Shown here: in pieces, positions 1 to 9,003 of the stretch | Position numbering within the stretch: position 1 is the stretch's first letter | Layout: every line of letters starts with the position of its first letter | From: Paenibacillus cymbidii | Lineage (GTDB): Bacteria > Bacillota > Bacilli > Paenibacillales > NBRC-103111 | DNA: 64,000 nucleotides | Assembly: GCF_004764705.1 (NCBI RefSeq) | Contig: NZ_SHLX01000032.1 | Location: 1 to 64,000 of the forward strand | Reading direction: 5' to 3' | Notes under the pieces: model-generated | Seen by the model: the letters and a program-made list of their open reading frames with translations, nothing else | Database searches by the model: none | What the model was told of the DNA's origin: nothing | Program-made: the position numbers and the translations under genes

Positions 1-125
1 TGATTACAATCGCACTCGCATCCATTCGTCAATTGGTTACCTCACCCCGCATTTATGCGAAAAAAGGTACTACGAGCAACAGCAGATCGCTTAAATTGTG
101 TGTCTACTTTCTTGACAAAGGTACA
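1..125 (+). mobile_element. Right end of an IS3-family insertion sequence
   Basis: After the transposase stop codon the sequence runs to an end reading GACAAAGGTACA at 114-125, including TCTACTTTCTTGACAAAGG at 102-120. IS3-family elements begin TG and end CA, and this segment fits a right terminal inverted repeat ending at base 125. The left end and target duplication are outside the window, so the boundary is inferred. Confidence 0.55.
2..94 (+). CDS. IS3-family transposase (OrfB), C-terminal end only; gene starts outside the window
   Basis: Reading from base 2 gives about 30 codons ending in TAA at 92-94. The peptide contains YNRTRIHSSIGYLTP, the typical C-terminal signature of the DDE integrase domain of IS3-family transposases (usual form YN..RIHSSLGY.TP). 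The rest of the gene lies left of the window. The frame closes 31 bases before the apparent end of the element, as is usual in IS3 elements. I cannot tell whether the full copy is intact. Confidence 0.75.
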   Translation, partial: DYNRTRIHSSIGYLTPHLCEKRYYEQQQIA

Positions 126-147
126 TTCCGGCGAGCGGCGGACGAAA

Positions 148-167
148 TAAGGCTGATTTCAGCCTTA
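148..167. terminator. Perfect 9-bp palindrome, terminator-like
   Basis: TAAGGCTGA at 148-156 pairs perfectly with TCAGCCTTA at 159-167 around a two-base gap. There is no following T-run, so termination is only a guess. It sits between the IS end and the helicase promoter region. Confidence 0.3.
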
Positions 168-327
168 CAGCAGATCGGGGCAGATGCCGTCGCTTAACCT
201 GACAACATGTTTCGGGGTAGAGGGGGGTATCTTTTCCCATCGGCCTGCTTCCATTTTCCGGACGCCCCATATGGCTTTCCCTCCAAATTTTCTTGTGAGT
301 TCTGATCTACGGGATTTCGTGCCGGGA

Positions 328-336
328 TGGTAAAAT
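328..336 (+). promoter_or_regulatory. Probable extended -10 promoter of the large helicase gene
   Basis: TGGTAAAAT matches an extended -10 (TGnTATAAT with one change). It lies 45 bases upstream of the ATG at 381. No good -35 was found 17 bases upstream. Regulation is not evident. Confidence 0.4.
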
Positions 337-380
337 AAAGGCAAATCCTTATCAACGATCAACGGGAAGGCGGAACAGCA

Positions 381-3300
381 ATGCAGCACATGAACGGAGG
401 GGATATTGCGTGCGAGTGGCTGCGTTATGACGTCGTCAATTACGCCATGCAGCAAAATTACGTGCCCGTCGTCCGGCAAGTGTCGATCCGGAACCGAACG
501 ACCGCCGATCTGCGCGGCGTGACGGTGCACATCTCGGCGGAGCCGGAGTTCGCCGCCGTATGGACGAAAACGCTGGACGTCGTGCCGGCCGGCCAGACGG
601 TGGACCTCGGTGCGATTCATCTTCCTTTGAATGGCACGTATTTGGCCGGGTTGACGGAGCGGCTGCTCGGCATTCTCCTGCTGGAAGTGAAGGCGGGCGA
701 AACGACGCTGCACCGCGAAAGCTCGCCGCTCGCCGTGCTCGCTTACGATCAATGGGGCGGCCTCGCCTCCATGCCGGAGATGGCGGCGGCGTTCGTGATG
801 CCGAATCATCCGGCGGTCGCGCAAGTGATCGCCGAAGCGGCGCCGCTGCTCGAGCAATGGACCGGCAACCCGAGCTTCGACGCCTACCAGAGCCGCAGCC
901 CGAACCGGGTGCGGATGCAGGCGGCGGCGCTGTTCGCGGCGCTGCAGGCACATCGCCCGACCTATTGTGTCGCGCCGGCAAGCTTCGAGGAAACCGGGCA
1001 ACGCGTCCGGTTGCCCGATGCGATCCTGGCGGCAGGCGGCATGGGCAACTGCCTCGATCTGACGCTGCTTTACGCCGCTTGTCTGGAAGCGGTCGGGCTG
1101 TATCCGCTGCTTGTTTTTACGAAGGGGCATGCGTTCCCGGGCGTCTGGCTCGTGCAGGAAACGTTCGCGGAGTGCGTGCAGGACGACGTGTCGCTGCTGA
1201 CCAAACGGCTGGCCGCCGGCGTTCACGAGATCAGCGTCGCCGAAGCGACGCTGCTGTGCGCCGGAAACGCGGCCACGTACCAGGAGGCGGAAGCTTCCGC
1301 CATGGCCAAGCTCGCCAACCCGGCGGCGTTCGACGGCTTCGTCGACGTGCGCCGGGCGCGGGCAAGCGCCATCCGGCCGATTCCGCTGCGTATTCCGCAG
1401 CCGGACGGCTGGGCGATCCTCGAGGAAAGCAGGCAAACCGCAGCTGCCGCCAAGGAGGCGCCGGACGACATGACGATCCGCGAGCGCCCGGCGGAAGCGC
1501 CCGCGATCGCCGTCACCAAGCAGAAGCAGTGGGAGCGCAAGCTGCTCGATCTCAGCCTGCGCAACACGCTGCTCCATATGCGTCCGACCCGGTCGGCGCT
1601 GCCGCTGCTGTACAGCCGGCTGGACGAATTGGAGGATGCGCTGGCGGAAGGGCGCGAGTTTCAGCTGCTGGCGAAGCCCGCGGACTGGAGCGACACGGCG
1701 CGAAGCGCGGAGCTATTCGCCAGCGTCGGCCAGGACGATCCGCTCGCGCTGCTGATCCGCGAGGAATTTCTGCAGAAGCGGCTGCGCACAGGCGCAAACG
1801 AAAAGGAGCTGGCGGACAAAGCGACGCACCTGTATCGGGCGGCCCGGCTGTCGCTGGAAGAGAACGGCGCGAATACGCTCTATTTGGCGCTGGGGCTGCT
1901 CAAATGGTACGAATCCGGCGCAAGCGAACTGGCGCGTTACGCGCCGATCGTGCTCATTCCCGTCGAACTGCTGCGCAAAACGTCGCGCTCCGGCTTCGTC
2001 GTGCGCATTCGCGACGAGGAGCCGCAAATCAACATCACGCTGCTCGAAATGCTGCGGCAAGACTTTGGCCTGCAAATCGAAGGATTGGACCCGCTGCCTC
2101 GGGATGAAAAAGGGATCGATTTGCGCGGCATTTTCAGCGCGATCCGCCACGCCGTGATGAGCATGCCCCGCTGGGACATTGTGGAAACGGCACTGCTTGG
2201 TTTGTTTTCGTTCAGCCGGTTCGTCATGTGGAACGATATCCGCAGCCGGGCGGGCGATTTGGCGCGCAATAAAGTGGCGGCAAGTCTCATGGCCGGCCGT
2301 TTGACCTGGGAGCCGGAAGGGCCGTTCCCGGCGGCGAGTCAACTGGACGAAACATACGCGCCGGATCAGCTGCTGCTGCCGATCAGCGCCGATTCGTCGC
2401 AGATGACGGCCGTGCTGGCGGCTGGCGAAGAGCGCAGCTTCGTGCTGCACGGTCCGCCGGGGACGGGCAAGTCGCAGACGATCACGAATATGATCGCTTC
2501 GGCGCTCGCCGGAGGCAAGACAGTGCTGTTCGTGGCGGAAAAAATGGCGGCGCTCGCCGTCGTGCAAAGCCGGCTCGCCTCGATCGGTCTCGGGCCGTAT
2601 TGCCTCGAGCTGCATTCCAACAAAAGCACGAAAAAAGCGGTGCTCGAGCAGCTGCGGCTGACGCTCGAATCGGCGCGCACCGCGTCGCCGGAGCAGTGGA
2701 AGCGGCAGGCCGACCGGCTGGCCGCCGCCCGCGCCGAGCTGAACGGCTACGTGACGGCGCTGCACAAGCGGCACCGGTTCGGCGCGTCGCTGTACGAGGC
2801 GATTGCCCGGTATGGCCGGGTTCAGGCGGCGCCCGGGTCGGTGCGTTTCGAACCGGCGGCGGTGGCCGCGATGGACGAAGCGCAGGCGACAGCCTGGTCC
2901 GACCTGGCGAAGGAGCTGCGCGTGGCAGGGGCCGCTTGCGGCCATCCGGCGGCGAATGTGTGGGAGGATGCGGCTTGTACGCATTACACGCCGGCGCTGA
3001 AAGCGCAAGCCGAAAGCTTGCTCCAGGCTTACGCGGCCAAGCTGGAGGAGGCGCGGGAGGCCTACGCCGATCTTGCGTCGTGGCTCGGTTACGCGAACGA
3101 ATCGCCGCTTCCGCCCGACCTGGAACGGCTTGTCGGCGTTGCGGAGCATGTGTTGGCGATGCCGGCCGCGGTGCCGACGGGCGTGCTCGGGGCGGAGCAG
3201 CCGGGCGCGGCGTTCTCGCGCGTGGAGCTGGCTGCCGGTCACGGACGGTCGTACGGCGCGCTGCGTTCGCGGCTGGAAGGCCGTTTCGACATCGGCGCAG

Positions 3301-6300
3301 CTGCCGGCTTCGGGGCCGAAGCCGCGCTCGCCGAATGGCGGCAAGCGGAGCGGCAATGGTTTCTGCCGCAATGGCTCAAGACGAATCGCATCCATAAGCA
3401 GGTGAAAGGATTTGCGCTGCCGGGCGCGGCGCCGGAGAAGAAGGATACGGCGGCGACGCTGGCGCTGCTGGTGCAGTTTCAGGCGGAAACGGCTGCGTTG
3501 CGGCAGTTCGGGCCGGAAATGGCGTCGCTGCTCGGCGCCTTGTGGCAGGGCGGAGAAACGGATTGGGAGGCTGCGCTTCAGGCGGGCGAATGGACCCGTC
3601 AACTCGCCGGGCTGCTGCTTGGCTTGTTTACGGACCCGGTGCGGGCCGGGCAGGCGCGGGAGCGGATCTCGGCTTATTTGGCCGCCGGGCGCGAATCGTT
3701 CCTTGCCCGCTCCGGCGAAACGCTGCAGCGTTATGTCGCCTGCAAGCGGGAGCTGGACGAGGCGGAACGCAAGCTGGCGGAGGCGCTGGCGATCGATATG
3801 GCGGCGCTGGACCGGAAACGGGAGGCGGAGCCGTGGTTCGTTTATCGCGAGCGGCGCGTGCGGCAATGGCTCGGCGGTGTAGCGAATTTGCGCGACTGGT
3901 GCAGCTGGCGCAGCATACGCGAACGGGCGCTGGCGGTCGGGCTGGCGCCGCTCGTAGCGGCTTACGAGTCGGGGCAGCAGCTGCCTCATGACGACGTGCT
4001 GCCTGCATTCGAACGGGCGTGGTGGAAGGCGGCGATCGAAGCGATTTTGGCTGCAGATCCGGAATTGGCGACGTTCTCGGGCAGGCTGTTCGAGGAAAAA
4101 ATCCGCTCGTTCCGCGAAACCGCCGAGCGCTTCGAGCAGCTGACGCGGGAAGAAATCGCCGCCCGGCTGGCGTCGCGCATACCGCCGCTGCACAATCAGG
4201 CCGCCGGCAGCTCGGAGACGGGCATCCTGCTGCGGGCGATCCGCAGCGGCGGGCGCGGGCTGTCGCTGCGCAAGCTGTTCGAGCAAATTCCGCAGCTGCT
4301 GGCGCGGATTTGCCCGTGCATGCTGATGAGCCCGCTGTCGGTGGCTCAGTATCTGGACCCGGCGAACGCGCCGTTCGACCTTGTCGTGTTCGACGAAGCG
4401 TCGCAGCTGCCGACCAGCGAAGCGGTCGGGGCGATGGCGCGCGGCCGCAGCGTCGTGGTGGTGGGCGATCCGAAGCAGCTGCCGCCGACGAGCTTCTTCA
4501 TGAATGCGGCTACCGGCGAGGAGAACGACGAGGTCGTACCGGAGGATCTGGAAAGCATTCTCGACGATTGCCTCGCGCTTGGCATGCCGCAGGAGCATCT
4601 GCTCTGGCATTACCGCAGCCGGCATGAAAGCCTGATTGCGTTCAGCAACCGCCATTTTTACGAAAACAAGCTGCTGACGTTCCCTTCCCCGTTCGAAAAG
4701 CATTCGCGCGTCGAATGGCATCCGGTGGACGGTTTCTACGATCGCGGCAAGTCGAAAAGCAACCGCGCGGAGGCGGAAGCCGTCGTGGAGGAAATCGCCC
4801 GGCGGCTGCGGCATCCGTCGCTGTCGGCGCTCAGCATCGGCGTCGTCACGTTCAGCTCCGTGCAGCAGACGCTGATCGAGGATTTGCTCGACGAAGCGTT
4901 TCACAAGGACGCCGAGCTGGAGCATGCGGCCGGCAAACTGCAGGAGCCCTTGTTCGTCAAAAATTTGGAAAACGTGCAGGGCGACGAACGCGACGTGATT
5001 TTATTCTCGATCGGCTACGGGCCGGACGCCGGCGGCAAGGTGAGCCTGAACTTCGGGCCGCTCAACCGCGAAGGCGGCTGGCGCCGGCTCAACGTCGCCG
5101 TGTCGCGCGCCCGCCATGAGATGCACATCTTCTCGACCTTGCGCGCCGACCATCTTGACGTTTCGCGGACCCAGGCGCACGGCGTCGCCATGCTGAAGGC
5201 GTTTCTGGCGTACGCGGAAAAAGGGCTTCCCGCGCTCAAGGCGCAAGCGGGGCAGCTGGCGGCGGCCGAACCGGCCGGCGTCGGGCTCGAGACGCAAATT
5301 GCCGAGGCGTTGGAGCGGGAAGGCTGCCGCGTCGACGTGCACGTCGGGGCGTCCGGCTATCGGGTCGATCTGGCGGTTATCGACAATGAGCGACCGCAGG
5401 AATACGCGCTGGCAATTCTGTGCGACGGCAGCGGCTACCGCGAAGGCCGAACGGCGCGCGACCGCGAGCTGCTGCGCGCCCAGGTGCTGCGCCAGCTCGG
5501 CTGGCGGATCCATCGCGTCTGGTCGATGGATTGGCTGGACGATGCCGGGCGCGAGCTGGCGCGCATCCGCGAAGCCGTGCGCGCGGCGCAGGCGGAAGCC
5601 GCCGCCGTTCGGGCGGCCGCGGCAGAAAGCGCGGCACAGGCGGCGGTGCAACCGGCAGCCGCGGAGAGCGTGCCGGTGCAGTCGGCCGCCGTGGAGCAGG
5701 CGGCGCCGGCGGTGGTGGTGGCGGCTGCGGAATCGCCGGTGCAGTCGCGTCCGTCGCGCGAGCGCGTATATGCGTCGTGCGCGCTGCCGGAAGTGCCGCT
5801 GCCGGCGGAGGAGTTTTACAATCCGGAGCAGGCACGGCTCATCGCCCGGCAAATCGCCGACGTCATTGCAGCCGAAGGGCCGATCAGCCGGCCGCTGCTG
5901 TGCCGGCGGGTGCTTCAGGCGTGGGGCATGACCCGCACGGGCGCGCGGCTGGAGCGGCAGTTCGACGAGCTGCTCGAGCGGACGGCGGTCGGGGTGACGA
6001 CGGCGGCGGACGGCACGGCGTTTTATTGGCCGCGCGGCGTCGAACCGGAGCGGTACGACGTCTACCGGGTCGCGGCGCGGGAGCAGGATCGGCGGAACGC
6101 CGAAGATTTGCCGCCGCAGGAAGTGGCGGCGGCGGTGGCGGAAGTGCTGGAGGGGCAGATCAGTTTGCCGCAGGAGGATTTGGCCCGCGAGACGGTGAAG
6201 CTGCTCGGCTACGCCCGCTCCGGCGCCTCTCTCGACAAAGCCGCGGAAGGCGGCTTGGCGGAGGCGGTCCGCCGCGGCACGGCGCGCGTGGAGCAGGGGC

Positions 6301-6317
6301 GCGTGTATTTGGCGTAG
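381..6317 (+). CDS. DUF4011-helicase-endonuclease-DUF3320 protein; Hhe-type anti-phage candidate
   Basis: A 1978-residue protein with these parts in order: an N-terminal region with a transglutaminase-like stretch (MGNCLDLTLLYAAC, about 219-234); a DUF4011 start (WERKLLDLSLRNTLLHM, about 383); Walker A GPPGTGKS (about 690-698); Walker B VVFDEAS followed by GDPKQLPPT (about 1335-1360); and the superfamily 1 motif VAVSRARH (about 1570). These are followed by an MTES_1575/Vsr-like PD-(D/E)XK segment (about 1635-1735, ILCDG then LRQLGWRIHRVWS), an Ala-rich linker, and a C-terminal DUF3320-like domain (about 1810-1860). The family is an ATP-driven nucleic-acid motor with a fused nuclease; the same domain order has been described as the one-gene Hhe defence system. 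ATG 381 follows GGGAAGG. It stands alone, next to an IS3 element. Function in defence is inference. Confidence 0.85.
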   Translation: MQHMNGGDIACEWLRYDVVNYAMQQNYVPVVRQVSIRNRTTADLRGVTVHISAEPEFAAVWTKTLDVVPAGQTVDLGAIHLPLNGTYLAGLTERLLGILLLEVKAGETTLHRESSPLAVLAYDQWGGLASMPEMAAAFVMPNHPAVAQVIAEAAPLLEQWTGNPSFDAYQSRSPNRVRMQAAALFAALQAHRPTYCVAPASFEETGQRVRLPDAILAAGGMGNCLDLTLLYAACLEAVGLYPLLVFTKGHAFPGVWLVQETFAECVQDDVSLLTKRLAAGVHEISVAEATLLCAGNAATYQEAEASAMAKLANPAAFDGFVDVRRARASAIRPIPLRIPQPDGWAILEESRQTAAAAKEAPDDMTIRERPAEAPAIAVTKQKQWERKLLDLSLRNTLLHMRPTRSALPLLYSRLDELEDALAEGREFQLLAKPADWSDTARSAELFASVGQDDPLALLIREEFLQKRLRTGANEKELADKATHLYRAARLSLEENGANTLYLALGLLKWYESGASELARYAPIVLIPVELLRKTSRSGFVVRIRDEEPQINITLLEMLRQDFGLQIEGLDPLPRDEKGIDLRGIFSAIRHAVMSMPRWDIVETALLGLFSFSRFVMWNDIRSRAGDLARNKVAASLMAGRLTWEPEGPFPAASQLDETYAPDQLLLPISADSSQMTAVLAAGEERSFVLHGPPGTGKSQTITNMIASALAGGKTVLFVAEKMAALAVVQSRLASIGLGPYCLELHSNKSTKKAVLEQLRLTLESARTASPEQWKRQADRLAAARAELNGYVTALHKRHRFGASLYEAIARYGRVQAAPGSVRFEPAAVAAMDEAQATAWSDLAKELRVAGAACGHPAANVWEDAACTHYTPALKAQAESLLQAYAAKLEEAREAYADLASWLGYANESPLPPDLERLVGVAEHVLAMPAAVPTGVLGAEQPGAAFSRVELAAGHGRSYGALRSRLEGRFDIGAAAGFGAEAALAEWRQAERQWFLPQWLKTNRIHKQVKGFALPGAAPEKKDTAATLALLVQFQAETAALRQFGPEMASLLGALWQGGETDWEAALQAGEWTRQLAGLLLGLFTDPVRAGQARERISAYLAAGRESFLARSGETLQRYVACKRELDEAERKLAEALAIDMAALDRKREAEPWFVYRERRVRQWLGGVANLRDWCSWRSIRERALAVGLAPLVAAYESGQQLPHDDVLPAFERAWWKAAIEAILAADPELATFSGRLFEEKIRSFRETAERFEQLTREEIAARLASRIPPLHNQAAGSSETGILLRAIRSGGRGLSLRKLFEQIPQLLARICPCMLMSPLSVAQYLDPANAPFDLVVFDEASQLPTSEAVGAMARGRSVVVVGDPKQLPPTSFFMNAATGEENDEVVPEDLESILDDCLALGMPQEHLLWHYRSRHESLIAFSNRHFYENKLLTFPSPFEKHSRVEWHPVDGFYDRGKSKSNRAEAEAVVEEIARRLRHPSLSALSIGVVTFSSVQQTLIEDLLDEAFHKDAELEHAAGKLQEPLFVKNLENVQGDERDVILFSIGYGPDAGGKVSLNFGPLNREGGWRRLNVAVSRARHEMHIFSTLRADHLDVSRTQAHGVAMLKAFLAYAEKGLPALKAQAGQLAAAEPAGVGLETQIAEALEREGCRVDVHVGASGYRVDLAVIDNERPQEYALAILCDGSGYREGRTARDRELLRAQVLRQLGWRIHRVWSMDWLDDAGRELARIREAVRAAQAEAAAVRAAAAESAAQAAVQPAAAESVPVQSAAVEQAAPAVVVAAAESPVQSRPSRERVYASCALPEVPLPAEEFYNPEQARLIARQIADVIAAEGPISRPLLCRRVLQAWGMTRTGARLERQFDELLERTAVGVTTAADGTAFYWPRGVEPERYDVYRVAAREQDRRNAEDLPPQEVAAAVAEVLEGQISLPQEDLARETVKLLGYARSGASLDKAAEGGLAEAVRRGTARVEQGRVYLA

Positions 6318-6344
6318 CGGCGGGCGGCACGAGTGTGCTTTGCC

Positions 6345-6539
6345 GAAATAGCCAATGAAAAATGGCTTATTCGCCCGTTTTCGCCTGCGGTTGCGAAAAT
6401 AGCCAGCAAAACCGCTGGCTATTTTCACCAAACAGCCTCAAAATCGGCCTTCTCAAAGAAATAACCAGTGATTTCACTGGTTATTTCTTTGCTGTCATCC
6501 CTTTTTGACGCAATAGCCAATAAAATAGGGCCTATTTTT
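6345..6539. repeat. Four-hairpin composite element, copy A
   Basis: Four successive hairpins at 6345-6372, 6396-6425 (AAAATAGCCAGC paired perfectly), 6458-6487 (GAAATAACCAGTGA paired perfectly) and 6512-6538, separated by 18-33 base spacers. It fills the gap between the convergent helicase and glycosyltransferase genes. Four other copies occur in the window. The two outer hairpins carry a GCCA-type stem and the two inner ones a CAGTG-type stem. No ORF or other feature was seen in 6318-6703. Confidence 0.85.
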
Positions 6540-6703
6540 GAACATGCCTGGTTAGCGGGCGTGTGACGGCATGACGAGGCGGCGGCACCGAGCTGACGGT
6601 GCTTTTATGCGCTTGGCTGCGGTGTGCGACGTGCGGCGTGCCGACGATGGCGGGAACCGCTGCTACCCCGCAAGCGGCAGGTGTTTTCTTGCTGCGCAAA
6701 CCA

Positions 6704-8098
6704 TCAGCCGCTGCGCTTGATGCGGCTCCGGGAAGCGGCGGCGCGTTTCCGCAGCGCCGGTCGGCGCTTGCCGAGTCGTCGGCGTCGCATCGCATGACGC
6801 CGCGTAAACGCCGGACGCTTGCGCGCCAGACGGCGCCGCCGTGCATGACGCCGCATGAACGCCGGGCGTTTGCGCGCGCGTTTCCTAACGGGAAGCGCGA
6901 CCGTCCCGGGTGGCGGCTGATCCGGCAACGGCCCGGCGCCGCATGCCTCGCCCAGGATGCGCCGGATTTCCGGAAGCTCGCCGGTCCCGTGCAACTCGTA
7001 CAGGTCGCTTGCCGCCTTGAAGGCCGGCTGCACCGCTTCCAGAAGCTGCAAGTAGGCCGGCGACGCCGGATTGTCGATGCATAGCCGGGCTCCGCGTTCG
7101 CATGTCGCCCGGACGTGGGCGGCGGCGCTGCGGTACAGCGGGTTGTCGCCGGTTGCCCATGCCTGCAGGATGCGCAGCACGTTTTTGTACACCCGGATAT
7201 CTTTCGACGGCGGATACACGGCCAGCAGGCTGAGCTCCGGATCGCTGCAGCCGTTGTTTTCATAGAGCAGGTCCAAATTGACCGTTGCCGATTCGCCATT
7301 GCGGTACGAGCCCGGATGTTCCTGGTGATAGCCGATCGTTTGGGCGATGCTGGCGAACCGGCAGCCGAGCCGGTGGAGGCGGTAGCCGAGCTCCCAATCC
7401 TCCAGCCCGTGCTGCTGGAATTTGTCGAAAAAGCCGCCCGCCTGCCGAAACAGCCGCCGCGGCATCGACAGGCAGCGGGTGACGGCCAGCATCCAGGGAG
7501 CGACATCCGTCGATGCGAATTGCGCTTTGATCGGCTGCGGCAAATCCCAGGAGGCAACGACCCGCTCCAACTGGCCCGTTCCATGCCGTATGTCGTCCGG
7601 CGTTACGATTTCGACGGTGGACCGCGCGTGCCAATAGCCGTCCTGCCAGAGCCCGGATTGCTGCAGCGAGGCGCGCGCCACGTGCTTCTCCTCTTCGGTA
7701 AAATCGGCGTGGAAATGCGGATAAACGCGGCCCCATGAATGCGGGATGCCCGATACGACGGCGTTTTCTGCCTGACTTTGATACTGGTCGTGCATGCTCA
7801 GAAATTGCGGCAGCACAACAAAATCGGGGTCGCAGAACACGAGAATGTCCCCTCGAGCCGCCGATACGCCGACATTGCGGGCGACGGCCCGGCCCGTCTG
7901 CCGACTGAGCGAAACGAGCTGGAGTGGATACGGCGGGGCATACTGCCTCAGCCGCTGGTCCGTATCGTCGGTCAAACCGTCGTTGACGACGATGAGTTCG
8001 AATTGCCCGAGCGGGTAAGCCATCTTCTCGAATGCGGCAAGCGTAAGCATCAATTGGGCGGCGCGGTTGTACGAAGGGATGACGACGCTGAATCTCAT
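6704..8098 (-). CDS. Family 2 glycosyltransferase with a highly basic repeated C-terminal tail
   Basis: A 464-residue protein. Residues 1-110 form a GT-A nucleotide-sugar domain: SVVIPSYNRAAQLMLTL at the start, ELIVVNDGLTDDT, then the metal-binding region DILVFCDPDF. It probably transfers a sugar to an envelope or spore-surface acceptor; donor and acceptor are unknown. After about residue 405 the chain becomes almost pure Arg/Lys with two near-identical blocks, RKRPAFMRRHARRRRL and RKRPAFTRRHAMRRRRL. This tail is not part of the GT2 fold. A strong GGAGGTGATCC site precedes the ATG at 8098. The gene faces the helicase and is followed on the same strand by nothing but hairpin element A. Confidence 0.8.
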   Translation of the reverse strand: MRFSVVIPSYNRAAQLMLTLAAFEKMAYPLGQFELIVVNDGLTDDTDQRLRQYAPPYPLQLVSLSRQTGRAVARNVGVSAARGDILVFCDPDFVVLPQFLSMHDQYQSQAENAVVSGIPHSWGRVYPHFHADFTEEEKHVARASLQQSGLWQDGYWHARSTVEIVTPDDIRHGTGQLERVVASWDLPQPIKAQFASTDVAPWMLAVTRCLSMPRRLFRQAGGFFDKFQQHGLEDWELGYRLHRLGCRFASIAQTIGYHQEHPGSYRNGESATVNLDLLYENNGCSDPELSLLAVYPPSKDIRVYKNVLRILQAWATGDNPLYRSAAAHVRATCERGARLCIDNPASPAYLQLLEAVQPAFKAASDLYELHGTGELPEIRRILGEACGAGPLPDQPPPGTVALPVRKRARKRPAFMRRHARRRRLARKRPAFTRRHAMRRRRLGKRRPALRKRAAASRSRIKRSG

Positions 8099-8245
8099 GA
8101 AGGGGGATCACCTCCGGAGAACGGGATTGTCATCCATAGTATACGTAGACGAATGCGGTCTGAAAGGGACAATAAACCAGCGGGCATCCGGCAGTCGGGC
8201 AGGTTTGGGGAAATAGCCCGGCTGCTGCTCCCTCAGCCGATTGCG

Positions 8246-8815
8246 TTAAACGGCGCGTTCACCGATGGCCCCGATATCGTCAAGCAGTTTGCCGATCTCC
8301 GGCCAACCGGCAGCCCGATATACCCGTTCGTGGCTGACATCGCGATTATAGGGCTGGTCGAACAAAATGACGGGCCTGTTGCGTTCGGCGAATTCGCGGG
8401 CGTAGTGGGGGGCGTCGTCGATCAGCACGTCCACTTTGGCCTCCATGCAGGCTTCCAGCTTGTTTTCGGTGAACGCGATGCGATGGTAAGGGACGCCGTG
8501 ATGCGCCAGCCAGCGGAGCGTCACATCCTGGAACAGCGGGGGACGGGCGGTAATAATCGACAGCCGATGTTGCGCAGCCAACTCGCCCAGCACCTCGATT
8601 GCCGACGGGAAGGGCGACGAATGCCAGTGAATATCGTGGCCGTGGCGATGGTAAATTTCGTCCCGTTCGGCCCGGCTCCATCCGTACAGCCGGTAGATAA
8701 AGAAGTCGTTCACATCCTCGGGGACGAACGATAAGCCGGACACTTTATTATAGTAGAACAGATGGGATGAAGTAGCGTCGAGCACGGTATTGTCCAAATC
8801 GATTCCGATGTGCAA
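8246..8815 (-). CDS. HAD-superfamily 5'-nucleotidase-like phosphatase
   Basis: A 189-residue protein beginning with a HAD motif I, IGIDLDNTVLD, where the two Asp residues are the nucleophile and general acid. A later IITARPP segment fits motif II, and LIDDAPHYA fits motif IV. The size and cap region match the small deoxyribonucleotidase / YqfW-like group, which removes phosphate from nucleotides or similar metabolites. The start is TTG at 8815, placed seven bases after a perfect AAAGGAGG. It is transcribed in the same direction as the glycosyltransferase, 147 bases upstream of it. The substrate is not predictable from sequence alone. Confidence 0.75.
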   Translation of the reverse strand: MHIGIDLDNTVLDATSSHLFYYNKVSGLSFVPEDVNDFFIYRLYGWSRAERDEIYHRHGHDIHWHSSPFPSAIEVLGELAAQHRLSIITARPPLFQDVTLRWLAHHGVPYHRIAFTENKLEACMEAKVDVLIDDAPHYAREFAERNRPVILFDQPYNRDVSHERVYRAAGWPEIGKLLDDIGAIGERAV

Positions 8816-9003
8816 CGGGGTGCCTCCTTTTTTTGCGAAAATAGCCGCCCTGCAGCGACGCCCGGGCCCGCCCGTCGCTTGTCCATGCTACTTCGCCGCC
8901 CGGCCCCCCATGTCCTGCTCCGCAATAAGGGGCCCGATTCGTAAGGTTATTTTGCGGCCAGAATCTGTTACGATAAGAAAAAAGCGAAGGAGGCGTTTCG
9001 GCC

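Noticed and set aside
1713..4925. A 1070-codon open frame antisense to the helicase, with other long antisense frames across the window (for example 165-1577, 13261-14637, 29455-31002)
   Set aside because: Composition is Arg/His/Gln-rich without any domain, typical of the shadow of GC-rich genes. No ribosome site, and the sense protein is clearly real.
6345..6539. CRISPR array interpretation of the hairpin clusters
   Set aside because: Units are palindromic and of two stem types, spacers are conserved between copies and of unequal length, and no cas genes are present.
8816..9003. A single GCGAAAATAGCC word, and similar words near 8208 and 11741, as extra hairpin elements
   Set aside because: No matching downstream arm or neighbouring hairpins; chance resemblance.
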